64,000 bases of DNA from Chrysopilus asiliformis (Eukaryota; Arthropoda; Insecta; Diptera; Rhagionidae): the NCBI GenBank assembly GCA_964034945.1, contig OZ035960.1, forward strand, positions 103,098,733-103,162,732, read 5' to 3'. The first letter of the stretch is position 1, and every line of letters starts with the position of its first letter. Both the position numbers and the translations under genes were made by a program. Below, in pieces: positions 47,497 to 58,477 of the stretch. Under the pieces are notes generated by a model, which did no database searches, was not told the DNA's origin, and saw only the letters and a program-made list of their open reading frames with translations.

Positions 47497-49626
47497 TGTA
47501 ACATACAGAGTGACGAGATATTATATATTTTCTGTTGATGTGATGGAAGGGGAGGCAGGGTGGCACGCTGGAAGTTCAGGGGCTTAGCTCGCCGGGCGGG
47601 GTTGGTTCTTGCCAACCTTCCTATCACCACTCTCTGCTACAAATAAAATCGTGCCAAAAAAACCAAAAAAAGACCATAGCTCATCTTCGCATACTAACGG
47701 AAGGGGAAGGGGAAGGGGAAGGGGAAGGAAATCCTTTAAAAACCGCAGGACGAGGTGGGGCAGTCACGACGCTTACCTTTTTCCTCCGTCGTCCTCAAGT
47801 TTTTGCATCTGCCCCAAAAAAAAACTCTACACAAACATAATCAAAGTGCAAAAACTCATTTCAAAAATCATTTATAAATATATTTAATTCTGTTTGAATG
47901 CATTTATAAAAATATCACTATATGATCGAACATTCGCAACATTTCGTAAATAAATATCTAACCTAAAATATTATTATTTAAAAAAAATATATCGATCATA
48001 AATAAGACGTGGAAAGATAAATAAATAAATAACATCTAAACCAAATAACGAAATTCTCCACTATTAACAATGGTTACCACACAGAATTTATAATAATTCG
48101 TGGTTTTTAAAATTTTACACCACAAGTGAAATTTGTATTAACTCTAAGGATAAGATCTTTGGGCCCAGAGACTATATCGACGACGGTAAAAATAAATATG
48201 CGCATAAAATCAAAATTAAATAAAGGGTGGTACCATTTGAACATATTTAAATCATAATCGGAGAAACTTATTAAATTAAATATCCAAAAAAAATTCAATA
48301 ATCTAAATTAAACTAAAAACGTTAATCGATCTTAACTAAAACAAAGAACGTCGTTTCGATCCGTTTTCCATTGAAGTTCCTTCGCTTTCGGTGGAACAAT
48401 CGGTTGGATTTGAATAAATCCGTTGACTCACTCGAACCGAAGAAAACCGCAATAACTGGCAGCAGAGTTTAGGCGCGAAAAAGCGGCTTGATTTGGCTAA
48501 CGCTAATTTTGGCTGCCGTTTTCCTTGCCAACTTTTCTCCGGAAAATTTACCCCGGCGACAATGCCAAAAATGATGCAAAATTGCCAATGCTCGTAGAAT
48601 GTTCTTTCGACCAAAAACGAAACAGAAAGAACAAAAAAAAAACCACGGGAAAGACTGAGCGATTGCGTCTCGGCTAAAGTTTGCCCTGAACTTTAGCCGG
48701 CTATTTAGGTTTTTTAAAATCCGCAGCAAACTTAATTTTTCAAATTCTTTTTATAAAATTTAGGGTACTTCCCTTTTTAATTTGTCTGCGTAGATTCCTT
48801 TTTATAACGACGAAGTCCCTCCAGGTGAAATTCGGCTCAGTCTTTCCCACTTTCACAGCACTTAAAAACTTGAGAAGAAGAAGGGTTTAAAACCCTTTTC
48901 TACTTTTAATTTTTCTTCTAACTTTACTGGGGGACAATTAATCAGCAACTCTTTCCAAATTAAATAAAATAAAATTTTGAAGATTTTAAAATTTTCATGT
49001 GCTACTGAAGTGGCCTCTGTGGGGAAAATTTCTCAAATGCGTACTAAAAATAATTGATCCCCAAAGGATATTATTATCCAGCTGGTAACGCCTTTATTTG
49101 TTTATATTGTGCTGTCAAAGTTTCATTTATTCACACGATCGGGTAAGTGATTTAAAGTTGTTATTTAAAATTTATCTAGGCTAAGTATTCTTTTTTTTTC
49201 AGGGAATATCCTACCCGGGCATTACTCTTGTCCACATCCTTGATGCCGGCTTCACTAATCCACCGCGGAGTAGAGATATGCCACGAAACAAAAGGTAAAC
49301 AACTTTCCAATTAGAAAGTGTCAAGTGTACCATTTCTCATGCCAAGGACTTATATATTTTAGGTTGCATTAGAAGGGAATACTTTCCTCCGGAAGATTCA
49401 ACCGACATCCACGGGGTATGTCCCATCGATGGAAAACAGCCGGGTTAAGACCAATTTCCACATCGAGATTCGGACGGCTAGACGGACATGGATCTAATAA
49501 GAGATCGGAGTTTTTTTTGGACAGACGGACCCCAGCTAGACATCTGGATGATTCCATCAAGATAAGTAATTACCTTTATTGTTTCAAAAAAAATCACCAG
49601 ATTTTCTCTTCCAGGTGGATGCTACA
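47497..49626 (-). repeat. 3' LTR (2130 bp)
   Basis: Direct repeat partner of 52178-54293. Relative to that copy it has 15 extra bases near 48752 (a TAAAATTTAGGGTAC segment) and one A fewer in a run near 48640. On the plus strand it carries a GGGGAA-tract repeat near 47699-47728 and three good intron signatures antisense to the element (see findings). An ORF of Gly-Arg type at 47609-47887 lies across the GGAAGG repeat and is probably fortuitous. Confidence 0.9.
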
Positions 49627-49743
49627 ACACCAGAGTCTTCATCGTGCTGCAGCGAAGATGAAGAATTTGGAAAAACATCCGCCAGATATTGTACGAAAGA
49701 AAAAAAATGGATTTAATAATTCACGTCACTCTGGCTTGTGAAT

Positions 49744-49807
49744 ACACAACGTGGGGAAGAACCCACGACCCTGAGATTAAGAGTCTCATGCTCTGCACTA
49801 GCCGGGC
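49744..49807 (-). pseudogene. tRNA-Lys(CUU)-like remnant inside the LTR element
   Basis: Read on the minus strand it begins GCCCGGCTA like the acceptor stem of tRNA-Lys(CUU). The D arm is deleted to a stub, followed by an intact anticodon arm (stem TGAGA/TCTCA, loop CTCTTAA, anticodon CTT), the variable GGGTC, and a T arm GTGGG/CCCAC whose loop is one base short and altered. The 3' acceptor strand is GTTGTGT instead of GTTGGGC. At 64 nt against about 73, with a degenerate B box, it is unlikely to be a working tRNA gene. Confidence 0.7.
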
Positions 49808-50058
49808 TACACTTTTACCTTATTGGATTGCTGCAAGTTGCCACTAATTTTACGACGGACTAAGCTTGGATCAAACGGACGGAAGATCGATGGAACTGTC
49901 GACTATTTCTTACAGATAAGTATTCTTACTATTATTCACTTAACATTAATACATTAAATTTTCGAATTTTAGGACAATTTTAACAGAAGAATTTAACCGT
50001 ATTGGATTTGCCGAGGTCGTTATAAGAAAAATTCAGAATGGGTCCTTACACTCTGAAT

Positions 50059-51093
50059 TTAAAAAAAACTTTGATCCTTCAAGTCCGGCCAGGTTGGTCT
50101 GTATTTGCTCCGGAAGTAACGCCAGAACCAAAGTTTACCCCTTAACAACAGGATAAACAGGTCAAGTCTGCTTATGTTTTTCTGGTACCAATAGCGCGTG
50201 AGTTTCCGGAGATTTTTATTATTAATGTAATCGTTGGACTTGTCCCCGAAACCGACCATAATCGAGGACTTGAAAACTCGATTCCGAATTTGAGATACCG
50301 GATCAGATTTATCTTCGTGAAAAGCCCATTGAACTCCCGTACTTCTAACCTCGGATGATTTTATTATGCTTTGTTCGACTTGTGCAAAATTCCCTATGTT
50401 TGATTGACAGTGGATGGGTATATTAACTGGTCTTATCAACCTGAGGGTTACACTACAAGGTTTTTGTAAAGGTTCAACTCTCTCTAAATCGTCGTAATGA
50501 CGGAATAACTGACTTTTCCATGTCGTGTTCTCAAATTCTGGTTTTTCATGGTTTGGACTAGTTTTCCACTTGTTTATGACTGGAAATGTGGATTGGTTTT
50601 CCCGAAGATACGGGCTTAGTACAAAACTTATAGCGTTCTCCATTTTTTCAACCAAATTTAAAGTAAGACTGTCTACCAATGTTGCATAAAAATCTTTGAC
50701 CACACTTGCCAGAAAATTCGCTATAGTTTCTGCTGAAAAGTTCGCGTTATCCCACGATTTAATTTGGAGCGCTGTTTGAGGAAACATCACATGTATTGTT
50801 TGAATCACGATTGATGTCATATTTTCAAACATTATCGCTTCCAATTTTCCAGACAGGTCAAATGATTTTGGGAAAAACCCGTCTCCAACTCTAGTGAGAG
50901 CTGAATTTATGCATAATTGGACTTTCCTTTGATAATTAATATAAAAGGGGGCGAATTCCGACTTTAAATGGTAAACATACAGTCCTATTGACTCGACCTC
51001 CCTACGATTTTCCTCAAAAAGTTGGGAAGTAAGTTTCTCAATCTGTTGCAGATGAGTTAAAAATGTATCATCTAAATAAATAGATTCTGCCAT
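50059..51093 (-). CDS. 344-aa ORF of the LTR retrotransposon, gag position
   Basis: This is the single long ORF in the internal region, in element sense, starting about 1.07 kb after the primer binding site and ending about 430 bp before the 3' LTR. The start is MAESIYLDDTF. The N-terminal third is helical in character (QQIEKLTSQLFEENRREVES). The C-terminus is basic and aromatic (WYQKNISRLDLF, WFWRYFRSKYRP). There is no CCHC zinc knuckle, no DTG/DSG protease site and no YXDD, so it is neither a full Gag-Pol nor a typical Gag. Its position suggests a Gag-like structural protein or a captured host gene. No frameshift is visible. Identity unknown. Confidence 0.7.
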   Translation of the reverse strand: MAESIYLDDTFLTHLQQIEKLTSQLFEENRREVESIGLYVYHLKSEFAPFYINYQRKVQLCINSALTRVGDGFFPKSFDLSGKLEAIMFENMTSIVIQTIHVMFPQTALQIKSWDNANFSAETIANFLASVVKDFYATLVDSLTLNLVEKMENAISFVLSPYLRENQSTFPVINKWKTSPNHEKPEFENTTWKSQLFRHYDDLERVEPLQKPCSVTLRLIRPVNIPIHCQSNIGNFAQVEQSIIKSSEVRSTGVQWAFHEDKSDPVSQIRNRVFKSSIMVGFGDKSNDYINNKNLRKLTRYWYQKNISRLDLFILLLRGKLWFWRYFRSKYRPTWPDLKDQSFF

Positions 51094-51549
51094 CTTGCTT
51101 GGTTAAAAAAAAATGTTGTTCTGGTATTAATTCTTGTTCTAATTTTATGACAATAAAAAAAATATATGTAAATATCAAAAAAAATTATACTAAAATTATA
51201 GTTTACCAAATTGCTCTCAAATTTAGAGCCAATAAATAAATTCAAACACAATCAAATCTCTGTTTCAATACTTTCTCATACATTACATCAGGGCAAATGC
51301 AAAACCGAAGACTTCGGAAGAAATGTCTCGTCCAGTATTTGCGATTATTAAAGGTAAGGTGAGGTAATCAGGAGAAAAATTAAAAAAAACTAATAACTTT
51401 TCGTATGCTGGGTGTTGTGTTAACTCGAATGATGATTGATGTAGGCAAACGCGAAACTTGGTTTATTTAAAACCTTAAGTATCGGGACTCTACTCAACCT
51501 CACAATCGACAGGTGTTAATCTTTGATAAAAATTTTACCAATACTTCAC

Positions 51550-51900
51550 ATAAATCCACTTCGCAGAACACTTCGTGGCAAACGCGAGTAACGCTATGTT
51601 CCACGAACTTTGCGCCCCGGGACTCACGAAGGTCTACGAAGCTGGACTCAAAGAAATGCACTGACAAAAATTTACCCGAACATAATATATTTATTTGATA
51701 TTCCGCGAATTCCATGAAGGCAAACGCAACCAAAATTTGAAACAATTTTTAGCTGGGACACTTCACAGATTCGGATTTCCATGCTATACGAATATTTCAA
51801 ATAAATCCACTTTGCAGAACGCTTCGTGGCAAACGCGAGTAACGCTCTGTTCTACGAACTTTACGCCCCGGGACTCACCAAGGTCTACGCGGCAGGATTT
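51550..51900. repeat. Imperfect duplication in the retrotransposon leader
   Basis: Two copies of a roughly 100-bp segment (about 51550-51650 and 51802-51900), some 250 bp apart, share long runs such as TCGTGGCAAACGCGAGTAAC and CGCCCCGGGACTCAC. Both strands remain open through each copy. The minus-strand reading gives VTRVCHE in both copies, but replacements are as frequent in one frame as in the opposite one, so purifying selection is not evident. Confidence 0.6.
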
Positions 51901-52156
51901 ATTACGAAATGCGAAAAAAAATTTAGAAGATGAGACTATGCAATTACTAACAGACTGACGGGAAAAAAATTTCAAAAGTTTATTAAAAAAAAACTGATCT
52001 ATTTATATGGAAAAATTTAAAGGAGTTGGGAAAGGAAATTTTCGGGTAAGGGAGGGGGAGAAAAGCCTTAGCATTTTCAGAAGAGATTGGGGATGCACTT
52101 TCCGTTAGGGACTAGGCAGACTATCTGAGTTTTCCGTGGAGGAAAACTCTGCGACA

Positions 52157-52174
52157 GCCAAACGTTGGGCGCCA
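52157..52174 (-). other. Primer binding site, tRNA-Lys(CUU)
   Basis: On the minus strand, three bases after the LTR end, TGGCGCCCAACGT is the exact complement of the 3' end of insect tRNA-Lys(CUU) including CCA. Two mismatches follow, then GGC matches again. This orients the element and identifies the primer as tRNA-Lys. Confidence 0.85.
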
Positions 52175-52177
52175 ATT

Positions 52178-54293
52178 TGTAACATACAGAGTGACGAGAT
52201 ATTATATATTTTCTGTTGATGTGATGGAAGGGGAGGCAGGGTGGCACGCTGGAAGTTCAGGGGCTTAGCTCGCCGGGCGGGGTTGGTTCTTGCCAACCTT
52301 CCTATCACCACTCTCTGCTACAAATAAAATCGTGCCAAAAAAACCAAAAAAAGACCATAGCTCATCTTCGCATACTAACGGAAGGGGAAGGGGAAGGGGA
52401 AGGGGAAGGAAATCCTTTAAAAACCGCAGGACGAGGTGGGGCAGTCACGACGCTTACCTTTTTCCTCCGTCGTCCTCAAGTTTTTGCATCTGCCCCAAAA
52501 AAAAACTCTACACAAACATAATCAAAGTGCAAAAACTCATTTCAAAAATCATTTATAAATATATTTAATTCTGTTTGAATGCATTTATAAAAATATCACT
52601 ATATGATCGAACATTCGCAACATTTCGTAAATAAATATCTAACCTAAAATATTATTATTTAAAAAAAATATATCGATCATAAATAAGACGTGGAAAGATA
52701 AATAAATAAATAACATCTAAACCAAATAACGAAATTCTCCACTATTAACAATGGTTACCACACAGAATTTATAATAATTCGTGGTTTTTAAAATTTTACA
52801 CCACAAGTGAAATTTGTATTAACTCTAAGGATAAGATCTTTGGGCCCAGAGACTATATCGACGACGGTAAAAATAAATATGCGCATAAAATCAAAATTAA
52901 ATAAAGGGTGGTACCATTTGAACATATTTAAATCATAATCGGAGAAACTTATTAAATTAAATATCCAAAAAAAATTCAATAATCTAAATTAAACTAAAAA
53001 CGTTAATCGATCTTAACTAAAACAAAGAACGTCGTTTCGATCCGTTTTCCATTGAAGTTCCTTCGCTTTCGGTGGAACAATCGGTTGGATTTGAATAAAT
53101 CCGTTGACTCACTCGAACCGAAGAAAACCGCAATAACTGGCAGCAGAGTTTAGGCGCGAAAAAGCGGCTTGATTTGGCTAACGCTAATTTTGGCTGCCGT
53201 TTTCCTTGCCAACTTTTCTCCGGAAAATTTACCCCGGCGACAATGCCAAAAATGATGCAAAATTGCCAATGCTCGTAGAATGTTCTTTCGACCAAAAACG
53301 AAACAGAAAGAACAAAAAAAAAAACCACGGGAAAGACTGAGCGATTGCGTCTCGGCTAAAGTTTGCCCTGAACTTTAGCCGGCTATTTAGGTTTTTTAAA
53401 ATCCGCAGCAAACTTAATTTTTCAAATTCTTTTTATTCCCTTTTTAATTTGTCTGCGTAGATTCCTTTTTATAACGACGAAGTCCCTCCAGGTGAAATTC
53501 GGCTCAGTCTTTCCCACTTTCACAGCACTTAAAAACTTGAGAAGAAGAAGGGTTTAAAACCCTTTTCTACTTTTAATTTTTCTTCTAACTTTACTGGGGG
53601 ACAATTAATCAGCAACTCTTTCCAAATTAAATAAAATAAAATTTTGAAGATTTTAAAATTTTCATGTGCTACTGAAGTGGCCTCTGTGGGGAAAATTTCT
53701 CAAATGCGTACTAAAAATAATTGATCCCCAAAGGATATTATTATCCAGCTGGTAACGCCTTTATTTGTTTATATTGTGCTGTCAAAGTTTCATTTATTCA
53801 CACGATCGGGTAAGTGATTTAAAGTTGTTATTTAAAATTTATCTAGGCTAAGTATTCTTTTTTTTTCAGGGAATATCCTACCCGGGCATTACTCTTGTCC
53901 ACATCCTTGATGCCGGCTTCACTAATCCACCGCGGAGTAGAGATATGCCACGAAACAAAAGGTAAACAACTTTCCAATTAGAAAGTGTCAAGTGTACCAT
54001 TTCTCATGCCAAGGACTTATATATTTTAGGTTGCATTAGAAGGGAATACTTTCCTCCGGAAGATTCAACCGACATCCACGGGGTATGTCCCATCGATGGA
54101 AAACAGCCGGGTTAAGACCAATTTCCACATCGAGATTCGGACGGCTAGACGGACATGGATCTAATAAGAGATCGGAGTTTTTTTTGGACAGACGGACCCC
54201 AGCTAGACATCTGGATGATTCCATCAAGATAAGTAATTACCTTTATTGTTTCAAAAAAAATCACCAGATTTTCTCTTCCAGGTGGATGCTACA
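52178..54293 (-). repeat. 5' LTR (2116 bp)
   Basis: Near-identical copy of 47497-49626. It is called the 5' LTR because the primer binding site adjoins its 52178 side on the minus strand. U3/R/U5 limits cannot be set from sequence alone. The 15-bp segment present in the other LTR is missing here. Confidence 0.9.
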
Positions 54294-54553
54294 ACATTGA
54301 TATGAAATTATGTTTATTTGAGTATGATATGGTATTTGATTTATGTGGGAGATGCTTTTGTTGTGAATACTGAAAATATTGAACAACCAATAATACGAAA
54401 TAATTATTTTCAGGTTACTCCTACTTAGATGTCTTATTATATTGTAGTTAAATCAGTGGTGTGCGGTGTCAAAATCCAAAAAAAAAAATATTGATTTTAA
54501 GGCTTATAAGGAAAAGCCCAATTTTTCAAGGGGACCAAAAGCAAATATACTTG

Positions 54554-55122
54554 AAAAACATAACAAAAGCTATAATTTCCAATCTGGCAATTATTGAAAA
54601 CCCGTATTGGCGAACAGTTGTATCAAAATTCCACTTTGAAGTCAAACTTTTCAATAAGATTTTTTTTAAATTTATTCCAATCGGATTTTGATGTACGGGG
54701 GTTTTATATAGAATCATATCCTAAATACCTTTTGTTCTTGCACCTTTTTCTTTTGCGAATATCTCAAAAACGGTGCCTTTGATAAAAATGCACCGTTTTT
54801 GAGATATTCGCAAAAAACGTTTTTGTTCGTATGGGGGGTACCCCCCTTAATGGTCTATTTTTGCCCATTAACGAACTTAGCCTTGCATTTTACGAAAAAC
54901 GAATCTGTGTAAAATTTCAAGTCTCTAACTCAATTCTTGCGCCCGCAATCCGCGCCACAGATGGACAGACAGATGGACAGACAGATGGACAGACAGACGG
55001 ACGATTTTTTATCATTCTAGACCCACTGGTGTAATTCATTTTTGTGTGCGATGACGGGATCTTGGCGTTACAAACGGTAAGGCAAATTTAATATACCCTT
55101 TGGTTTTACCATACAGGTATAA
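54554..55122 (-). repeat. Repeat family B, copy 4
   Basis: Inverted copy: CATAACAAAAGCTATAATTTCC ... GGTATAA, with (GACAGACAGATG)n at 54959-54998. The ACCCGTATGGTGA end has changed to ACCCGTATTGGCG. Confidence 0.7.
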
Positions 55123-55656
55123 CAAAAGATTCATTTTTGTAGAAGATAATATAAAAGCTTTTTTACATATTTTTTCCCGAAACTACATATTGCAAAGGGA
55201 AGTTTGTTCATTACAACTGATATGTTGTTTGATTTTGATATTATTTTATTTTATTAGATTCCTTTTTGGGAAATGCTTAGGGTGTGCTCTACACCTTAGA
55301 CCGTACGCCACTGAGTTGAATTGTGAGGGGTAAATTGTATACATTACAAAAACACTAATCACATTCCAGAACTAATCACAGCCCAGAACACTAATCACAT
55401 TCCAATTATTTTTTCATCCCCTATTTTTTTCTTTTGATTTGTGGGCAAAAGTCAATCGCACTATAAGTAGGAGGCATACTCGGATTGGTACTACATAATT
55501 GATAATCCGGAGAATCTGATCTGATTTATTTCGATAATTATGTATTTCCTATTTGTTATTTGTTAAATATTAATAGTAGTATACCCACTGCAATATCATA
55601 TAACAGCTAATTAAAATCGAATGGATATGTGGGTTTACTTATTTTTATTGTATAGA
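55123..55656. other. Intergenic, part family C remnant
   Basis: 55140-55210 has a short family C end (TTTTTTCCCGAAACTACATATTGC). The remainder shows no feature. Confidence 0.4.
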
Positions 55657-56049
55657 CTAGCTTGCATACCCGTCGTTGCCGGGTTAAGTTTTTTGTCTAA
55701 GTTTTAGAATACGAAGCAAACCGGAAAGAACTTAAAAACTTTTTAATGGATCTATGTTGGGGCTGGACCATCGACGAATATCTATGCTAAATTTCAGGCC
55801 AATCGGTTCAGTAGTTTCCCCGCGAAAGAGTAACATAGCGCAAAAACTAAATTTCGAAATCACTTTACCCCCTCCCCTTACTGCCCCCACCCCTCACGCT
55901 ACTTTTCCGTATGCCTATGTTGAAACCAGAACTACCACAGACACTTATGCCAAATTTCAAGTCAATAGGTTCAGCCGTTTTTGCGTGAAAGAGGAACAGA
56001 CAGACAGACAGACACCAACTCATTTTTATATACTAGTATGACTAGTATG
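55657..56049 (-). mobile_element. Helitron-like element
   Basis: On the minus strand: ATACTAGTATATAAAAATGAG, a short (GTCT)n, GAAATTT box, and 3' hairpin ACCCGGCAACGACGGGT, ATGCAAG, CTAG|T. The part next to the hairpin matches 18590-18650, linking it to 17903-18669. Confidence 0.7.
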
Positions 56050-56089
56050 ATAAATGTTACTACAACTATGTTAGTGGGAACGAAAATGT

Positions 56090-56560
56090 GCGACATGAAT
56101 TTTTTTTTGTAGATAAGTTTTACAGAAATCGTAGTTTTCTGTCAATTTTCGAAAAAGTAACGGCAGCTATAACGGGTATCTCCCATAGAATTTTTTTTTT
56201 AAAAAATACGGTTTTTTGAAAATTTCTTGAATTCTATGCGCTTTTGGGAAAAAATGAATATAACAAAATTTAAAGGATATAAAATTTCCTACATTTTTTT
56301 GCTTTAACGGTTTATACGTATCTCTAACAGTTCTCAACATATTTCAAGGTAATTAAGTTTTTTAAAAATTTATCGGAAACTATGCGCCATTATGAAAAAA
56401 ATCTTATAATAAACTTCAAAGACAATAAAATTTCCCGCATTTTTTTCCTGTACCGCTTTTGACGTATCTTCAACGGTTTTCAAGATATTTGAAAAAAATT
56501 TATTTTTTAATAAATATTGCAGAGGAAAGTTTTGTGTTGACCACAACTGACATTTTTTTT
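56090..56560. repeat. Repeat family C copy
   Basis: Runs from GTAACGGCAGCTATAACGGG through two or three units (ACGTATCTCTAACAGTTCTC, ACGTATCTTCAACGG) to GCAGAGGAAAGTTTTGTGTT. Confidence 0.6.
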
Positions 56561-57581
56561 ATATTATTTACCTGTAATTTCATTATCAGATTGTTTTTTA
56601 TTACAACAGTAACAACTTTGTTTTCTGATACAGTTTATCGACAGCCAATTGCGATATTTGTAGACACTTCCGTATTATGTAGCTACATAGTTGAAAAAGG
56701 CGATTTTATGCAAATTTAATTGCCAATTTGTTGTGAAAACAAGAATAATAGCAAACCGATTGAGTAACTCTCGGTAAACTAAAAATGAATAAATTTTTCC
56801 ATTCGATGGATAAACTAAGAGACAGGCGATGATCATCACTGGGTGCAAGTATCTAAATAAGGATCACACAAGATACTCGTATGAACATCTTGTTGCGTAT
56901 CTTCTAGACTTTTGTAAATAAAAATAAAATTACAAAACAAGTGTATACGAATGTCGTCGATCGTGTCTCCAAAGAAAAAATCACAACCCGTGGTAAATTC
57001 CAGCCGCTTGTACTTATTTTATCTATTCCCTTGCTGATCAACATAGATCTTGTTCTGACGATGTTAACAGATAATTTTTTGGTTTGCAGATTCTTCATTC
57101 ATTACCATTTTGATATCGTTTTTTTTTCACTGTGAACTTACCGATCGATATGTATGTAAGCGATCCATATGTCATCCTCGCCTTACTCGAATTCCAATTG
57201 TACCAAGAAGTGTGGTTTTTGTATGCAGCACGTGCTGTCTGTAGATGGCACTTTAAGATTGGTTGTTTTTCTTTTTAAATTCAATGGATTTTACGGCAGT
57301 TTTTGCGTAAACCTTTTGGGAATTATTTATTTTCTTTAATTGGACTCAATTAAAGAAATCGAGATAGTTTAAATGATTCTAAAAATTCCTAAATATCTGC
57401 TATGTATGGGCATTTGTAACAATTGGTAAACATTGGTTGAGCATAATTATGGCATTTGAGTTGGGACGGTTTTCCCAAAGGATGTAATTGAGAAACTAAA
57501 GAGTAGAAATGAAATTTTTTCTACATATTCCTACATAATTCTGGTTTTATTTTACACGGAGAAAAAAAATTGGAGTTTTAC
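56561..57581. other. Intergenic, nothing recognised
   Basis: AT-rich; no gene, RNA or repeat with clear ends. Confidence 0.4.
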
Positions 57582-58477
57582 TAGGGTGACCATACGTCCC
57601 GGAAGGTCCGGGGCAGTCCCGGATTTAGGAATATTTTTAATGCTTCGGAATTAATCGTGGAAATTTTGAAAATCTGATCAGTGGGAAAAGGATTTATTTC
57701 ATATTTTGTTGGTGAATGTATAAAAAGTCTAATGGATATTTAATGTTTTTAAAAATTGCGCCGCAAGCAATACTTTTTGAAACAAACACTCCACTTATCT
57801 ACCCAGTGAAAAATTATTAAGGCATTATCGCTAAGGTGTCTTTAAGACATGAGACAAATAATATAAAAGCCTCCAAATTAAAATGAGATGGAAGTTCATC
57901 TCAGGAAAAACGCGCCTTTTATGCGTGTGTTGGAAAAGTGAACTAAAAAAGTTATTTTTTGTTGAAGTTTTGTGTTGGCTATCAGGAGAATTTAAACGAC
58001 TCGGTAAATATTTTTATAGAAAAAGTAATAGATTAAGGCTTAAAGACCGTTTTAATAAAGAAATTTTTACCATCTAAGCAATCAGCGCCATCACCGGGGC
58101 AAAACATCTACTATTAATGTTGCCTTAGTTGTAAGGCCTTATATACGCGGAAATGGCCTATACAAAAATAAGGCAACAATAAGGTAAAGATAATGCATTA
58201 AGATAATGCCTTTATAATGCCTTAATAAGACATTTTTTGTTCACTGGGTAAAGAAATGCGCCGCAGGAGATTTTTTTTAAGGAAAAGACAGTAATTTCTG
58301 ATGAAACTGCGTCGCATTCAAAAAGATTTCGGGTTTCCAAGTCAATTTTTTTTAGTAATTAAGAAATTGCAACACTAGATTGCAGATTTGCGGGACAAAA
58401 GTTTAATTTCTGGGAGGCGGGACAACATGCTAAAATCCGGGACTGTCTCGGCCATTCCAGGTCGTATGGTAACCCTA
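57582..58477. mobile_element. hAT-like element (TAGGGTGACCATACG ends), 896 bp with a nested MITE
   Basis: Inverted ends TAGGGTGACCATACG / CGTATGGTAACCCTA extend imperfectly through GGCAGTCCCGGATTTAG / CTAAAATCCGGGACTGTC. No 8-bp duplication is visible, so the flanks may have decayed. A TA-type MITE sits inside at 57802-58248. Confidence 0.7.
57802..58248. mobile_element. TA-flanked MITE nested in the hAT-like element, 447 bp
   Basis: Inverted ends CCCAGTGAAAAATTATTAAG / TTTTTTGTTCACTGGG with TA on both sides (57800-57801, 58249-58250). AAGGCATTAT motifs recur in both halves. Confidence 0.8.

Larger units (their letters stand above)
47497..54293 (-). mobile_element. Complete non-autonomous LTR retrotransposon with 2.1-kb LTRs
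   Basis: Two near-identical direct repeats (47497-49626 and 52178-54293) flank 2551 bp. The LTR ends are TG...CA, with inverted tips TGTAACATAC / TGTAGCATCC matching at 8 of 10 bases. A 4-bp target duplication ACAT sits at 47493-47496 and 54294-54297. A primer binding site starts three bases inside the 52178 LTR on the minus strand, so the element reads right to left: 5' LTR 54293-52178, 3' LTR 49626-47497. Only one long sense ORF (51093-50059) is present. No reverse transcriptase, integrase or protease motif can be seen, so it must be mobilised in trans. By eye the LTRs differ only by one 15-bp indel and one A-run base, which implies very recent insertion. LTRs this long are rare in insects. 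Confidence 0.9.

Noticed and set aside
47609..47887. Gly-Arg-rich ORF in both LTRs as a coding gene
   Set aside because: The Gly-Arg run is the GGAAGG tandem repeat; the identical copy in the other LTR only reflects the duplication, and it is antisense to the element.
49744..49807. A functional tRNA-Lys gene
   Set aside because: The D arm is deleted, the 3' acceptor strand is mismatched and the B box is degenerate.
47497..54293. Simple segmental duplication instead of an LTR element
   Set aside because: TG...CA inverted tips, a 4-bp flanking duplication and a primer binding site three bases inside the repeat are all present, which a plain duplication would not explain.
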